The notes under the pieces: model-generated
Databases searched by the model: none
What the model was told of the DNA's origin: nothing
Seen by the model: only the letters and a program-made list of their open reading frames with translations
Translations under genes and position numbers: made by a program
Part shown: positions 11,767-23,400 of the stretch, one piece after another
Position numbering within the stretch: position 1 is the stretch's first letter
Layout: the number at the start of each line of letters is the position of its first letter
Assembly: GCF_900324485.2 (NCBI RefSeq)
Contig: NC_046647.1
Span: 21,646,464-21,710,463, forward strand
DNA length: 64,000 nt
Reading direction: 5' to 3'
Origin: Mastacembelus armatus
Taxonomy: Eukaryota; Chordata; Actinopteri; Synbranchiformes; Mastacembelidae

Positions 11767-13176
11767 TCATTTGTTGGCGGGCTGGGCAGCAATGTAGAGA
11801 GCCACGAGGCAGTAGACAACCCCCCCGACCGTGAGACCCATGGTGGTCCGGTACAGCAGCTTGTCTATCAGACCCCCCTTCAGATGGACTGGAACTCCGT
11901 CTGCTCTCTGAACCAGGGAAAAATAGGTTATCTGTGAGGAGTGGGGCAGTTCACAAGGTCCACAACAAACACACCTGAATACAGCCTGATTCCCAAAAAC
12001 ATCTCACAGGAGAGCAAAAACAAAGGACAGTTTTAGACCCATCCAGCACCTGCAGGTGAAGTTTCACCTCTGTCCGAAAGATCGGCTTGCAGGTAACCAT
12101 GGCAACAGAAATGTCTTTAGTTTGGTTGCTATGTATAGTGACTGGGTGAAGTCCAACCAGCTTCAGTTATTCCACATCATCTGCAAAATGATCTGACTGA
12201 TGATTGATCAGTTAGAAATGTACTTCAGTGAGGCAGGAAATCAAGGAAACCTTATTCAACAATTACTTTCATCACCAAGACATTTGACAGCTCTTTCCTA
12301 TAGCCATCAATTATTTAGTGGGAAATTGTCCTTGTTATTAACGTGTCCTAAGGACAATAATAACTTCATCTTCCCACAGGTCCACAGGTATGGTGACAGA
12401 TGAGCTACACATAAATTACCTGAAATATTTTCTGCAGGTCTGGTACTCGGTTGGCTCCTAGGTATTCCACCTGACTTCCCGTTTCTGACACCAGTTTGGT
12501 TGGAGACGCAAAGATAACGGCAGGACTGACAGGTGGGACACCTGGACGCAGACCCTGAGAAGACACACACAGGTAGAGAGTCAGACACACTGCATGAGTT
12601 ACTCATGGTACTTTCAGCACAGAAAGAAGTACTCAGATCCTTTACTGCAGTAACACTAGAAATACCACAGAGTAAAACCCCTCTGTTCCAAGTAAAAGTC
12701 CTGTATTCAAAATGTTACTGCAGTAAAAGTCCAAAAGTACCATCATCCAAATGTCCTTAAAGTATCCAAAGTAAAAATAGTCACTGTGCAAAATGGCCCA
12801 TTTCACATGAACGTATCTGATATTATTGGATTCTAATTATCCTAAACAAATGATAATAAAAGAGCTGCTGATTAGTTTATTTTTTATTTTTATTCCTGTT
12901 TGAGTCTGAGATTTTCTGTCCTTTGGTGTTAAACTGTTTATTTTGAACAACCAGCTGCAGGTTAAAGGTCAAACTAAACTAATGTAACATCTCTTTATTT
13001 AGTTTGTTTACATGTTTTTAACTATTGACTTCACGTTTCTCTTAGCGTTAGCATTAGCATTTGCTGCTCCCCGGTGTTAACAAGGTCACGCTGAGTTAAA
13101 GTCTCACCTGCGGGTTGTAGGCGGAGGCGGGAGCTCCGGTGAGCCGCTGCGTGACTCCGTTCAGTCTGTAGTACAT
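11767..13176 (-). CDS. cox7a2l: COX7A2L / SCAF1, respiratory supercomplex factor
   Basis: Three coding exons (13108-13176, 12420-12554, 11767-11907) join in frame to 114 aa, the same length as human COX7A2L. The protein starts [20 protein letters not shown], carries [11 protein letters not shown] and VPDLQKIFQ, and ends with a COX7A-type helix ([13 protein letters not shown], then AAQPANK). COX7A2L is an inner mitochondrial membrane protein that ties cytochrome c oxidase to complex III. The segment ADGVPVHLK keeps the Val-His pair that is reported missing in the short mouse variant with poor supercomplex assembly, so this copy looks like the full-length, competent form. That last point is inference. 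The N-terminal part serves as mitochondrial targeting and complex III contact region. It lies between tspan14 and kcng3, all on the minus strand. Confidence 0.95.
12606..12795. repeat. Dispersed 'AAGTACTCAGATCCTTTACT' repeat
   Basis: Intron 1 of cox7a2l holds a stretch rich in GTAAAAGT and GTACT words beginning AGAAGTACTCAGATCCTTTA. This is typical of a very common teleost interspersed repeat. A second short copy lies at about 63.47-63.53 kb. The superfamily is not assigned. Confidence 0.55.
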
Positions 13177-13899
13177 ATTCAGCGACACGAATCTCAGGTA
13201 AAACACACCTGGACACGCCAAATGTCACCTGGGTCTGAAGAAGAGGTTACGCTTAGCTGCGATACTGCGTGATGACGTTAGGGCCGCGCTGACGGACCCG
13301 TGGATGAAGAGTGCCCACGGCTTGCCTGACTAGAATAAACAACTTAAAATTCATTTGGAATAATAATTATTTATTAGAGAAACAGCTGTGGTTAAGTCTG
13401 TCTAAGAGAACACAAGCATTTTGTACTGATATCACCTTTATCTGTCCATCTTTTTTTAACACTGAGTCACTGACATTTTTTTTAAAGATTTTTTTTATCA
13501 TTAGTTATTATTGAACCTCTTCTGGACAATAGCAATAAATAAATAAATAAATAAAGGAAAAAAATATTGTTGAATGTTATTGTTAGTTTAGTTTTCTTAC
13601 TTCTAGTACAAACAGAGAAATATGTAAATAGGAGAAACATGATGAAAAAAAACTGGGAAAATGTCTTCAAATGCAGAGAATTTGGCTACGTGCTAACCTC
13701 CAGACAATTACCAGACTGGAAATATAATTTTACTGCTCTTAAACATGTCACAGAGATTTAACTCTAAATCTGAGAGGACTTCTAAACACACAACCTGCTC
13801 ATTTAATGAAGAACGTCTGGATTTGACAAAGAAATTCAAACATTTAGCAAAAAGAAACATTATGTGTTTTTGTTTGTTTAAATAGTTCAGATACACCAT

Positions 13900-14235
13900 T
13901 GAGTGCATAGAGAGATGGATGGATGGATGGATAACTTTTTTAGGAAAAACAAAAAACTGTGTTTGCAAGAAATACAATGATTCAGTTATACAACATAAAG
14001 ACACAAGTAACTGCTCATATCTTATAATTATAGTAAAAGTTGGTAAAATCCTTTATGTACCACGGGGAGGGAGGGCTGGAGCCAATCCCAGCATGCAGTG
14101 GGTGAGAGGTGGGTCAACAATGGACACACAAACACACTCACATTCACACCTACGGGCAATTTAGAGTCACCAACCAACCTGACCTGCATGTGTTTGGACT
14201 GTGGGAGGAGAAAACCCACACAGACACAGGTCCAC
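13900..14235 (-). repeat. SINE copy (tail and body), worn
   Basis: The stretch 14063-14235 has the words CAATCCCAGCATGCAGTGGG, CACTCACATTCACACCTACG, GGCAATTTAGAGTCACC and TTTGGACTGTGGGAGGAG. These match the element at 39.67-40.55 kb almost word for word, but part of the body is deleted. A (GGAT)n run at about 13914-13932 resembles the tail of this family. It lies between cox7a2l and kcng3. Confidence 0.65.
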
Positions 14236-14274
14236 CTGGGTTCAGACCCTAACCCTTTATATTTATATTTAGAG

Positions 14275-14358
14275 CAGGAGTCTCCAACCCTGGTCCTTGA
14301 CACTACTATCCTGCAAATTTTTAAAGGATGCCTGCCCTAACAGGCTGTTATTGGCTGG
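14275..14358. mobile_element. Truncated hAT-type MITE
   Basis: Starts CAGGAGTCTCCAACCCTGGT, the terminal repeat of a teleost non-autonomous hAT family, and continues CTATCCTGCAAATTTTTAAA. The same segment, in the same order after the SINE, occurs at 40.55-40.71 kb, where the opposite terminus survives. Confidence 0.65.
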
Positions 14359-14850
14359 GGTCCAGACCCACAACCTGCTGCTGGGAGGAGACAGTGAGAC
14401 ACCACTGCTCTACTGTGAAACAAAAATAAAAATAGAAGAAAAAGAAGATGAACAAAGAAGAAACCAAATGATGTACAGAACAAAGAAATAAATAAAAAAT
14501 TGTTTGAAAGTAAAGGGATGGTTTATATAAATGTACTTTGGTTTAAACTTCCCTGTTTTGCACCAAAGACAAGTCTTCATCAATACATTCACACTCCAGC
14601 AGCTTTGTCCAAGCAAACGTTCAAAACCAAATGTTTCCAACACTTCCACTTCCTGTGTCTGACTCTGCTGTTGCCATGGAAACTGTGGAGTCCAGTTTAA
14701 CCTGTGACGGTCCAAAACAGACCCTAGACCTCAAACATGAAGACTCCGTCCTCTGGGGGCGCTATAGTAAACAGACACCTGATATAAAAAGTCAGTCCTC
14801 TGGCTGGAGACCAGGATGGTCCCAGATGATGTCAACACGTGTTTCTGTGC

Positions 14851-16310
14851 TCAGTTGATGAAGTCGGCAGACAGGCTGCGGGTGCAACGGGCAGATCGCA
14901 CCTTGAGCTCATGGTAGCACTGGATGAAGCTGTGGTAGATGAAGGTGATGGGCAGCGCCAGCAGCACGATGCCACTCACCACACAGAGGCCGCCCAGCAC
15001 GCGGCCCGCCACCGTCACCGGGTACATGTCACCATATCCCACTGTCGTCATCGAGATGATGACCCACCAGCAGGCGGCGGGAATGCTGGCGTAGTCCTGG
15101 TTTCCAGATTCCAGGTCTAAGCCGTGCTCCAGCAGCTGGGCCAGTGCGCTGAAGATTGCCATGGCGACGCAGATGAAGACGAGCAGCATCACCATCTCAC
15201 GGTAGCAGCGACGCAGTGTCAGGCCGAGCGTCTGCAGGCCCAGAAAGTGCCGTGCAAGCTTGATCACCCAGAAGATCCGCATCATACGGAGGATGCGCAG
15301 TGTGACGCCGGCCCGCTGCAGCTGGGAGTTCTCCCCCGTCAGGGTCGTCATGGTCACAGAGATGTAGTAGGGTGTGATGGCCAACAGGTCGATGATGTTC
15401 AAAGGACGACAGACAAACTCGCATTTGTCACGAGAAACCAGGAAACGGACAATACACTCAGCTGTGAACCAACCAATGCACACCGCCTCGATGATCCTGC
15501 AGGGGGACAGTCAGAGGGATGGGGGAGAGAGGGGACCAATCAGAGAAACAGGCAGAAGAGACCTGAAAAAATACCAGACCCCACCCACGTGCTGCTCACT
15601 ACCTTCCCTCTCCCAGAATGCTGTTGTGCTGGTGCAGCTCACCTGGTACCACATTTAGCCTGCACCTGTTTTCCTGCCTGAACCATAGAAACTGATAATC
15701 ATGCTTCAACCCAGGTGGTGTTGGACGTGTCCTACCTGTGTTGGTCCAGGGTCTCCGCAGCCTTCCAGTCCGGTAAGGTGCTGGCGCACAGCATCACCAT
15801 GGAAATGACCACAAACAGCACTGACACCGAGGCAATCACCTGTGCCACCAATGAGGAAGTGGGCTCCTCAAACGTTCTCCTCATCCTCTCCAGCCAGCTT
15901 CTCTGGGGCTCTTCAGGGCTTCGTGGCTCCTCTTCAGGGAAGAAGTGCACAAAGCAGTCAGACAGGCGGTCATCGAGGCGTCGCTGGCAGCATGGCTGCA
16001 GGTCAGAGCTCTCCAGGCCCCAGTACAGCATCTCATTGTAGAAGGACAGCTCGCACATGTGCGGCAGGAAGCGCAGCTTCCCATGCTGCACGTAGAGCAT
16101 AATGAAGCTGAAGGCCTCCGAGTGCCGGTCAAAGAAAAACTCATTCCTGTCACGGTCATAGTCGTCGCAGAGCTCCAGCAGCTCGCTCTCTGACACGCAG
16201 TGATGCAGTCGGCTGAGTCTGCTGAGAGGAAGGCGCTTCATCAGCTCTGCAGAAAAACAAAACCTGCGGCCGCCGACATTCAGGGTACAAAGACTGTTCC
16301 CAAGCTTCAT
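14851..16310 (-). CDS. kcng3: KCNG3 (Kv6.3), modulatory voltage-gated K+ channel subunit
   Basis: Two exons, 15736-16310 and 14851-15496, join at AG|G to give 406 aa (human 436). The start MKLGNSLCTLNVGGRRF was chosen because it begins the T1 domain directly. Visible parts are the T1 tetramerisation domain (FFDRHSEAFSFIMLYVQ, MCELSFYNEMLYWGLE), the S1 region from SVSVLFVVISM, the S4 sensor (LRILRMMRIFWVIKLARH), the pore signature TTVGYGD, and the S6 region with PITFIYHSF. Kv6 subunits do not conduct alone; they join Kv2 subunits at the plasma membrane and shift gating (family knowledge). The first-exon loop between T1 and S1 is shorter than in human, which accounts for much of the length difference. 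The two-exon structure matches the human gene. Confidence 0.95.
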
Positions 16311-18491
16311 CTTAAAAACCAAGACTGCTTCCAGATTTCATCTTCATTAAAAGCTCAGATGGTTTTTGATAAAACTTCAGGCAGCTTCTAAACTTTCTAG
16401 ATGGTCAGAAGCTGAAGCTGATTCTAAACTGTTTTTATCCAGAAGCCGCTTCCAGAACTTTGCTCCCTGTGATGAAAACATGGACTTCAGTTGGTCTTTA
16501 TTAAAAATTCAGACTGCACCACAACTTCACGATCTGCCTGTTCAAATCTGAAACAATTTCCAAATGTTTACCTTTTGTAACCTAGATGTTTTAAAAAAAA
16601 ATCAGCTTCCAAAATTGAGTCTCCCCTTTAAAAAAAATCGTCATCCAAACTCCAGATTTAAACTCGAGCAGAAGCTGCCGTGTCCCAGTTTCCTCTTGTC
16701 ATGAAGACCTGAACAGCTTCCAAACATCAGAGTTGGAATGAAACAGAGACTGTGTGAGTGAGCAACAACAAAAGGTTATTTCTGTTCATCACCAACCTGC
16801 TGCCTTACTTTAAACATCTCTCTCACTGCGTCCTTACGTCATTTTACTGAAGCTGCAGGTCAAACAATAAGACACTGAATCGCTCTGAGCTGCAGGACTT
16901 TCACACAAATGAACACATTCAGTATTAGTTTCAACAGCTTAAAAACTCACCAGATTTCAGCTTTGAATCATCGCACATGAAGCTCATCTTCATGGTGGAA
17001 CCAGCACCTTTCAGTCCTTCATCACCATCTGCAGTAGATATTTGGGTTGAACGTCACCGGATCCACTTTCACGTCTTTTTTTGTCTCTTTTCAGTGTTGA
17101 TTCTAAGACCAAAGAGCAGCACCTCCTCCTCCACCTCCTGCTGCTGTGAGAGGAGGAGGATTCAAGTAGCAGCAGTCTGAGCTGGTCTGATTAGGAACCT
17201 TCACACACTCATGTTCCTCAGCTCCTCGTCAGATCTGATGAACTCACTCACCAAATTACATGTTTAGTCCACATCATGCTAATTTCACATTCCAGTGAAC
17301 ATCAAACAGCAGCTCTGAGTCAGAGTTGAATGAATTAAACCCAGATTTGTGATGCAGAAACAGCTCCCTCTGCTGGAGCACTGTGTGAACAGCCCTGGTT
17401 TTTAGATAAAGTGGGTCTGTTGCGCTTCATGGATTCACTGTTTTTATGTCTGTGCTGTGTTTATTTGGCAACGACATAAATTAAGGAAAACATTCAATAC
17501 AAATAAATCACATCAATCACACACATAAAAAACAGGTTTCACAAGTAGAGACAGTTTAGATGAAATATGCTGTTTCTTAAATCATTCTAGTAAATGTTTG
17601 TTTCCAAAGTAATGGTAAGCTACTAAAAAAAATCTAAACTGATCTAAATTGTTTGCTTTCTGACAGGTCGTGTCGTTAAAGACTGAACCTGCTGATCCAC
17701 CTGGATGGATGATGTGTATTCCCAGGGTGAATTCAGCTACAACAAAAGAGGTTTAAGTTGTTCTTGTTTTTTTCATTACAGGCTTCAATCTGAACTAAAG
17801 GTTGAAAACTGGGTTATGTTTTGGATTTGATTGCATGAAGCAGCACCACCTGAATGACTGAATGAGTTTGGTCACTGTATGTCCAAGGTTTCACTGCCAT
17901 AAATATGTGAAGAAGAAAATACAAAACATTAAGACTTTTGTTTTTCCACATGCACCTGCAATAAATCAGCTGATAACATTTGAAGTTCCTTCTTGTGCCG
18001 CAGATGAACGTCGGGCTCTGACAGAGACCTGGTCTGAGTTTCCTGCTGGATGAAGAATAAGGTCTTTCAGTTCAGAAACCATTCATTAAGACCTGGTTCA
18101 AAACCTGTGAACTTGTCCTTTAAAAGCCCCCCGGTACTTCCTGCGTCATGGCCGCTGTCCTCGCTTCTCATCTGACATCAGCTGAGTTAATCTGGTTAAA
18201 GCCGTTTATCTGCTCAGCTGCTGGTAATGACCCGCACACTGCAAAAACTGTAAAAAAAACACACACATACTGTACAACACTTTCACTGTAAAAACACTAA
18301 ACGCTGAAAAAAAAACCAAACAAACACTAAAACTGCGTAAAACACTAAATCCAGTGGGTGACAGACCTGGTCTGTGGCCCCTGATCTTCTCGCCGTTTTT
18401 CCTCCAAGATTAATTAAAAGTTCTGTGATGAAAATGAAAAACATTTAATATAAAACACCTTTCTCAAGTTGCACCATGTCCAAACATGAAT
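16311..18491. other. kcng3 upstream region, no coding gene seen
   Basis: About 2.2 kb without a supported coding exon. A GTGAGT-type donor on the minus strand near 16.95 kb, followed upstream by a CTG/CCT-rich stretch at about 17.11-17.17 kb, could mark a 5' UTR exon of kcng3. I cannot confirm that. This region plus the two hAT elements to the right separates the 2p21-like gene block from the 6p21-like block. Confidence 0.4.
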
Positions 18492-18499
18492 CTAAATAT

Positions 18500-19013
18500 T
18501 AGAGCCCGACCGATATGCGTTTTTTGGGGCTGATGCCGATACCAATATGATGTTAAAAAAAAGGATATATCAGCCGATATGTGTATATTATAGTAGAGTA
18601 CCAGTCAAAAGTTTGGATACACTTGCACAGGCGTGTGTCCAAACTTTTGTATGGTACAGTACATACAATACAGTATTCACAAACAGAATATATATATATA
18701 TGTAAACGCATTTTTAGCAATGAGAACTCAAATGTGATAATCAAACATTTATAATGATGTGACAAACATATGTAATGGAGGCAGGGTATATAACAATTTA
18801 ACAATAAACTTTATTACCCAAAATGACATCAGTGCACTAAACTGTTAACTTCTTCTAATTACACCATTTCAAGTATTTTACCAGCCTTATATGTTCTGTA
18901 AAAAAATAAAATAAAAAGTTAATATCAGTGGCATATTCACCGATACTGATGGATCTGCGATAGGCTTATATCGGCTGATAAAATCAGCAAAACGATATAT
19001 CGGTCGGGCTCTA
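18500..19013. mobile_element. Non-autonomous hAT transposon with intact ends
   Basis: The left end TAGAGCCCGACCGATAT and the right end ATATCGGTCGGGCTCTA are perfect 17-base inverted repeats. They are flanked by 8-bp duplications CTAAATAT (18492-18499) and CTAAGTAT (19014-19021) with one mismatch, the hallmark of the hAT superfamily. The interior (514 bp in all) has repeated CGATATCGGCTGATA-like subterminal words and no transposase frame. Confidence 0.9.
18598..18657. repeat. 60-bp Tc1-like hairpin nested in the hAT element
   Basis: GTACCAGTCAAAAGTTTGGA and TCCAAACTTTTGTATGGTAC form the two arms of a near-perfect hairpin with a small loop. The arm resembles Tc1-family terminal repeats (CAGTCAAAAGTTTGGACACA). 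Its place inside the hAT copy indicates a later insertion or capture. Confidence 0.7.
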
Positions 19014-19422
19014 CTAAGTATTTAGTTATATTTGAATATAAACATATTCTGTATATGTGTGTGGATAACACCTGTTTACACTCACAAAGGTGTATGTACA
19101 CCTGTGTACACACCTGTATGTATTAGCTCTGTGTCTTTACATCTGCAGAAACATGGTTGTTATTTTTCAAAAAGAAGAGTCGGACACTTTGGCGTCGGTC
19201 ACAGTCTCTTTATATGTTTTATCGTACACAGCAGAGCGACTACGAGCTCCAACCAACCCACAACAACTGGCTGAAAACATCACAACTCTCCAGGTTACAA
19301 AGAAAAAATAACATACAAATATTACAACCTGTAATTGAAAACAGATTTTCTCTTTAAACTGATGCTTTAATTACTATACAGCTCATCTGATATTACTTTG
19401 GACTGAACACAGACCAGATACA

Positions 19423-19442
19423 CACACACACACACACACACA
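19423..19442. repeat. (CA)10 microsatellite
   Basis: A short pure (CA)n run in the intergenic or 3' UTR sequence downstream of prph2. Confidence 0.85.
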
Positions 19443-19933
19443 CTCTGATGCAGGTAAGATGGGTTTTTGATGTAAGGTCTGATGAAAATGAAGCTGCTCA
19501 TCACAGCGTGTGTGGTGGTTTGGCTGCAATAGAAAAGTTCAGGCTCAGTCTGGCTCTACCAACCACGTGCCACATGTTTACAGATGTTAGCATTAGCATT
19601 GGCTACGTTCCTCTGACTGACAAAACTGAAGATTTCACAAAGTACATTTTAATGACAAACCTTAAAAAAACGTGAAAGTAAATAATTTAAGTTAAAACTG
19701 TGCGCTGGACATATAAACAAAAAAATACAAGTTACAAACAACATCCAGGGACGTTTTAAGAAGCTGCATGAATTTTTCTATATTTACCTCCTGCTGGTCA
19801 GCGGCAGTACTGCAGTTGTTGCAACACCTGCTGCAGGACCACTCCTGACCAGGGGGGGAGGCATCGGCCACGATCAGCCAGCTGTTTCCACATCAGCCGT
19901 CATTGATCATGGTCAGACGACGACGGTAAAGAC

Positions 19934-20176
19934 CAGAGCCCGACAGATAACGGACGTCCAAGACACAACAGCAAAACTTACATTAAAAACAGCTGATAAC
20001 GACACATTCGCTGATGTTTGTTGTCTACATAAACATGTTTGGCAAAAATCTCTAATTAAATATGTTTTGTGTTTGCTGTGTGCTCTGTGCTGGACAAACT
20101 GTGTAAGTGCAGCAGCGTCAGACCTGTTGGAAATCTCTGTGACGAACAACTGATCGGATCTATCAGTCGGGCTCCA
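19934..20176. mobile_element. Diverged short hAT copy, same family as 18500-19013
   Basis: The ends CAGAGCCCGACAGATA and TATCAGTCGGGCTCCA are degraded versions of the terminal repeats of the 18.5-kb element. The interior contains CAGCTGATAACGACACATT-like words of the same family. It is about 243 bp, so probably internally deleted, and older than the neighbour. It may lie in the prph2 3' UTR. Confidence 0.65.
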
Positions 20177-20488
20177 GTGACAACCGACGGCAATGATGTT
20201 GTTGAAGTTTAGCCGCCATCGGTGGGTTTTTTTTGGGGGGGGAGGGGGAGGAGACACACTTAATATTTCCATATAATTTACAACAGCAGGTTTCTGCTCC
20301 ACCTGTTTAAAAATATGTTCTTCATATTTACAGAATGAAAACGTCGACACTAAGTGTCGTGACGATGGTGTATGCACAGCACATGGAGAGGACCTCTCCT
20401 TACTCATTCCCAGTTTTCTAGAGAGGCAGTGGATGAGAGGGGGGTGGGGGTAGGGGGAAACCTCAGTCCTTTGTACTGGGCGGGGCTC

Positions 20489-23400
20489 TCAGGTGGCAGC
20501 ATCTGGTGCAGCCCCGCCCTCCTCCACTTGGTTGGTCTTCCCCAGCATCTTCAGCTTGGTGAGCAGCTCGGCGAACGTCTCCTTCACACCTTTCTCCAGC
20601 AACCAGCCCTCGCTCTCACACTCCGGGTTCTCTGGGTCGGCCATTGTCTCCAGAGCCGTGGATAGGTACTTCAGCCCCGCCATGTCTGCCAACTGACACA
20701 CAGGTTAGAAAACAGATCCAAATATCACTCACAGCAGCAAGGCTCTGGGTTCAGACTGTGGCCCGTTTTCCCAGGTTCTGTGTTTGTGTGAAATCTGCAA
20801 GGATGAGCTGCACAGGAATAGCTGATAGAACAACACCCCTCAGCCCTGGTCTTGAATGATGGCAGGTTGGTAGAGGTTACAGATAAAACCAAGTTTTAGT
20901 TCTTTTAAACTGCAGGTTTGAGTCTTTCAGGTCAGATCTCTGAGTGATTGAGTTCAGGATGTTTTAAAATCTATTGCCTGTCATCACACTTTAGGTCAAA
21001 CTTGTTGTTTTGACCCAGATACCAAATTGTTCCTCACTCTCACGTACTGTCCCTCCTCCCGATCTTCCCAGAATGCACCCTGTTGGTGCTGCAGGCCGAT
21101 TAACCCCCAGAATAGTTCCTGATCCTCGGTGAGCCTGACCACCGCTCAGCAGCTTAACAAGGTACCGCCTCAGCAGCGAATCCACAGCTGAGTCAACAAT
21201 CAGCTGCTGCTAAAACTGCAGTACATTAACTCAGGCAAGGAACATTTTTCAACATGTTTTATAATGTTGTCCTCTCGCTCAAATGGAGACTGACCAAAGC
21301 TGAAAAATGATAAATAAGTCAAGCCACCCAGTGTCTCTAAAAAACTGGTCACACCCTGAAGCTGCTAGGACCAGTTTCAGAAACCGTCCAGTTTCATACA
21401 GTCTGGGGAACGATGCCTGGTCTTATTTTCATGAGTCCGTGGATGTTCCCAAGCAATGCTAATCACTTGTTAATCAATTATGCTGTTAACCTGGTGCATT
21501 TAAGGTCTCCTCAGTTAATTTACTGTAAGCGTGCTGCTGCAATTATCTCGCTATAAATCAGAAGGTTAAGAAAAGAACTTATCCTGTGTTTACCTCGAGG
21601 AGAAAGTCCTCAGATTCTCAAATTCTTAGACCAGAGGTGTACGACCCATGGTCCTCGAGAGACACTGACCTGCTTGTTGTCTAACTATCCCACTGCTGGT
21701 TACCTGGATCAGGTGTGTTCAGTAGATTAGAACCTGAAAGATACGATCTCAGATGAATTTGGGGTGAAGGGAGACGAATTGGCATCTTCTAATAATCAGC
21801 AGTGGGTAGGCCAGGGGCCCCTGAGGAACATGGGCTGGCCCCCATTGGTTGAAATGGTTGAGTTAAACAGCAGCAGGCAAAAGACAGATGTACCTCAGTT
21901 TTCACCTTGTAGGCTAATCTTCCATCAGAATAAACATTTGTAATAACATTGGATCATTTGTGTTTTTATATACAGCAATCCTGTTTTCTTCTTTCTAACA
22001 AACCCCATCGGCAAATTCTGTTTGATAGTAACAGGGAAGGTGACCGGGTCAAGTTTGAACTCCTTCAAAGCAGAAGGGATGTGGTGCATCTGAACCACTT
22101 GCATCACTTTCAGTTGCAGGAGATAACGTGATGAACAAGAGGAAGATGCAAACAATGCTGCACGGCACCCCCATATTTAAGGTTCAGCATTCGTAGAGAA
22201 AACGTGTTGATCAGTAATCTTTAGGAAGTGGCTTTTGTTTTCTCTGGACAGAACCAGGTTGTTGGTGTTTATGCTAAGCTAAGCTAACCAGCAAAGACAA
22301 CACGAGGGTCCTGTTCATTCGTGTGACAGTGAGGCCCAGGCTGAATGCTGATTGGCTGATTCTTACCTCAAGGATGATGGTGGCAATGATGAGTGCTCCG
22401 ATGCTGTTCATCATGCTGCTATAGTAGGAGAAGAGGGCCTCGTGGCAGCCCCTGGTCCAGATGTTGAGTTCCTCAGTGCGAAGGTCATAGTCGTAGTGGG
22501 CCGAGTTATTGGTCAAATGGTGCTGGATGCAGGGCCGTGGTGACCCAGGGTTACAGCAGCTGAATGGAACGCTGTCCATCAGGTACTTCCCCTCCACGTT
22601 ACTGAGGACACGACTGCAGGGCAGAGACCATCAGAGGTCATGATTCTTGGACTTTACGGGGAGGTCAATCGTCATGCACTGCTGTGTTAGAGGGATCACT
22701 TGGCTCTGGCCCAGGAGACCAAGGTAATCAGGGGCCAACTTTTGTTTGACGCCAATGTAAAAATTTCCTATTGAAAAGGCAAATGACCACAAAGAAACAC
22801 AAACTGGCATCAGCCTCAAACACCACAACTTGTTTGTGGTTCTTCTGGGTCTAATGCCAGTTTGTGTTTTTTCAGCCCATTTGTCAACTTGTATTTGACA
22901 TTAGGCTTTGGTCAGTTGTCACTATGTTTACATGAAAGAAAAACAGCAGGAGTCCTTGAAGGCAACCCTGAGGCACACCCCTTATACTTGCTTGCTTTGT
23001 TTTGCTTTGTTGAGGCCTAGTCAAGTAGAAATTTAAAGGGAAATCAGTCCAGGACTACATGCTACACAATAAGGTAGCTTAGCATGTTAGCAGTTAGCAC
23101 CACAACTATAGTAATTTCCTACCTGGAGGTTAACACTATGTCACCAAGAGAGAAAATATTTATATATATTAGTACAGATTGGTGGCGCTAACAAAGATCA
23201 GAGGTCTGGAGACCAGGACAGAGATTCGGTCAGGCCATATGGTTGGTTAAAAAGTTCTTCAGTGATTCAAAGAAAAACCTCAAAGGCTTTAATTGTGTAA
23301 ACAAACTGAGACTTGATTTTAGGACATTCTCTCCTCTGAGGGGGTGTGGCCAAAGAGTGCATAGACAGGTATAGGTGCATTCAGGTGTGCAGGCCTTTGA

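Noticed and set aside
14839-16193. Several plus-strand frames of 80-185 residues
   Set aside because: They are antisense shadows of the two kcng3 exons.
21640-21835. Further hAT MITE copy in prph2 intron 2
   Set aside because: A few words match (TGGTCCTCGAGAG, CAGCAGTGGGTAGG) but the termini are too degraded to set limits.
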